Shown here piece by piece: positions 6,261-6,631 of a DNA stretch of 6,631 nucleotides; position 1 is the first letter of the stretch, and each line of letters opens with the position of its first letter. The notes beneath the pieces are model-generated. The model did not search any database, was not told the origin of the DNA, and saw nothing but the letters and a program-made list of their open reading frames with translations. Both the position numbers and the translations under genes were made by a program. Where the stretch lies: the NCBI GenBank assembly GCA_030043815.1, contig JASHWX010000081.1, positions 1-6,631 on the forward strand, given 5' to 3'. The DNA is from Candidatus Rhabdochlamydia sp. (GTDB lineage Bacteria > Chlamydiota > Chlamydiia > Chlamydiales > Rhabdochlamydiaceae).

Positions 6261-6631
6261 CCACACAAACATTTAAAAAGGTGCCTTTCACGGACACCTA
6301 AACAACCACATTTGGAGCAAAGTTGACTACTATAGGCAGGATTGACATACAAGACACAGATCCCATTGGCTTCTGCTTTGTATTGGACAAACGTCTGAAG
6401 CTGAAGGAATGCCCAGCGATTCAATCGCGTTCGCATTCTTTTCTTTGCCTTGATCCTTTTACGAATATTTGTCAGGTCCTCCAAAACAATCATTCCCGCC
6501 TTTTGTTCAATCGCCTCTTGGACGATTTGTTTGCTCAGTTCATGGTTGATATGTCTCATACGACGGCCTTCTCTGCCGGAGATTTTCTTCAGCAATTGTT
6601 TTGCCGACTGAGAACCGTTGGACTGAAGAGC
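6095..6631 (-). CDS. tnpB: TnpB (OrfB) RNA-guided nuclease/transposase-associated protein, IS200/IS605 type, C-terminal part (cut by window edge)
   Basis: The frame ends at TAG (6097-6095) and stays open to base 6631, so 178 codons are visible and the start lies outside. The visible part holds the second half of the RuvC-like nuclease and the zinc ribbon. Counting from the window edge: MIVLEDL with catalytic Glu51 (RuvC-II), an arginine/lysine-rich helix 57-70, VNPAYSSQLCSKCG with Cys105 and Cys108, FKCLCG with Cys121 and Cys123, and HADCNSSRN with catalytic Asp130 (RuvC-III). The first RuvC aspartate, expected further upstream, cannot be seen. TnpB proteins are RNA-guided DNA nucleases that use an RNA from the 3' end of their own gene. 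The second zinc pair is C-x-C rather than the commoner C-x2-C. The C-terminal tail (YRSRLL) runs past the terminal hairpin and may read into flanking DNA. TTG at 6595-6593 is internal, not the start. No TnpA is visible. Confidence 0.9.
   Translation of the reverse strand, partial: ALQSNGSQSAKQLLKKISGREGRRMRHINHELSKQIVQEAIEQKAGMIVLEDLTNIRKRIKAKKRMRTRLNRWAFLQLQTFVQYKAEANGICVLYVNPAYSSQLCSKCGCLGVRERHLFKCLCGNQQHADCNSSRNLCRFALGTPRSNVRRKPHAGGSQALTIKLSPLARVVYRSRLL
6121..6139 (-). repeat. Subterminal hairpin, likely right end of the IS200/IS605-type element
   Basis: On the minus strand CTTTCGC (6139-6133) pairs with GCGAGAG (6127-6121) around a 5-base loop, with one G-T wobble. IS200/IS605 elements have subterminal hairpins instead of inverted repeats, and one at this distance from the tnpB stop fits the right end. 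The cleavage point would be a few to about 25 bases further on (roughly 6095-6118), but cannot be fixed from one copy. Confidence 0.5.

Overview
The window most likely comes from a member of the Chlamydiae, probably an amoeba-associated (Parachlamydiales-type) lineage rather than Chlamydia itself. The main reason is the adjacent same-strand pair uhpC-dnaE: a hexose-phosphate/phosphate antiporter followed closely by the replicative DNA polymerase alpha subunit, an order I recall from Chlamydia trachomatis (CT544-CT545). The protein sequences fit this, but no search was possible, so the lineage is an inference. The hypothetical gene upstream and the mobile DNA downstream differ from the Chlamydia neighbourhood as I remember it, where hisS precedes uhpC.

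Layout. 26-628 (minus) is an unrecognised 200-residue protein. 629-762 is a divergent intergenic region with a candidate promoter (perfect TTGACA -35) and a strong AAAGGAGG ribosome-binding site. 763-2112 (plus) is uhpC, a 12-helix organophosphate:phosphate antiporter with a GTG start. 2125-5805 (plus) is dnaE, full length with its catalytic aspartates, starting 12 bases after the uhpC stop. 5808-6073 is a 266-bp non-coding element with 24-bp terminal inverted repeats (22/24 matching), bounded on both sides by the exact 6-bp direct repeat ATAATT. Its interior is built almost entirely of nested palindromes. It is best read as a MITE-like non-autonomous transposable element that inserted right at the dnaE stop codon. 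6095-6631 (minus) is the C-terminal 178 codons of an IS200/IS605-type TnpB nuclease/transposase. Its reading frame stays open to the window edge, and its 3' end carries hairpins typical of an omega-RNA/right-end region.

How the parts relate. UhpC would import glucose-6-phosphate from the host in exchange for phosphate. DnaE is the chromosomal replicase. They are probably co-transcribed, but the link looks positional rather than functional. Downstream of dnaE is a small accessory zone where two unrelated kinds of mobile DNA lie within about 20-50 bases of each other. The most notable observation is the 266-bp element with its complete insertion signature: inverted termini, target duplication, and a pre-insertion sequence that can be reconstructed.
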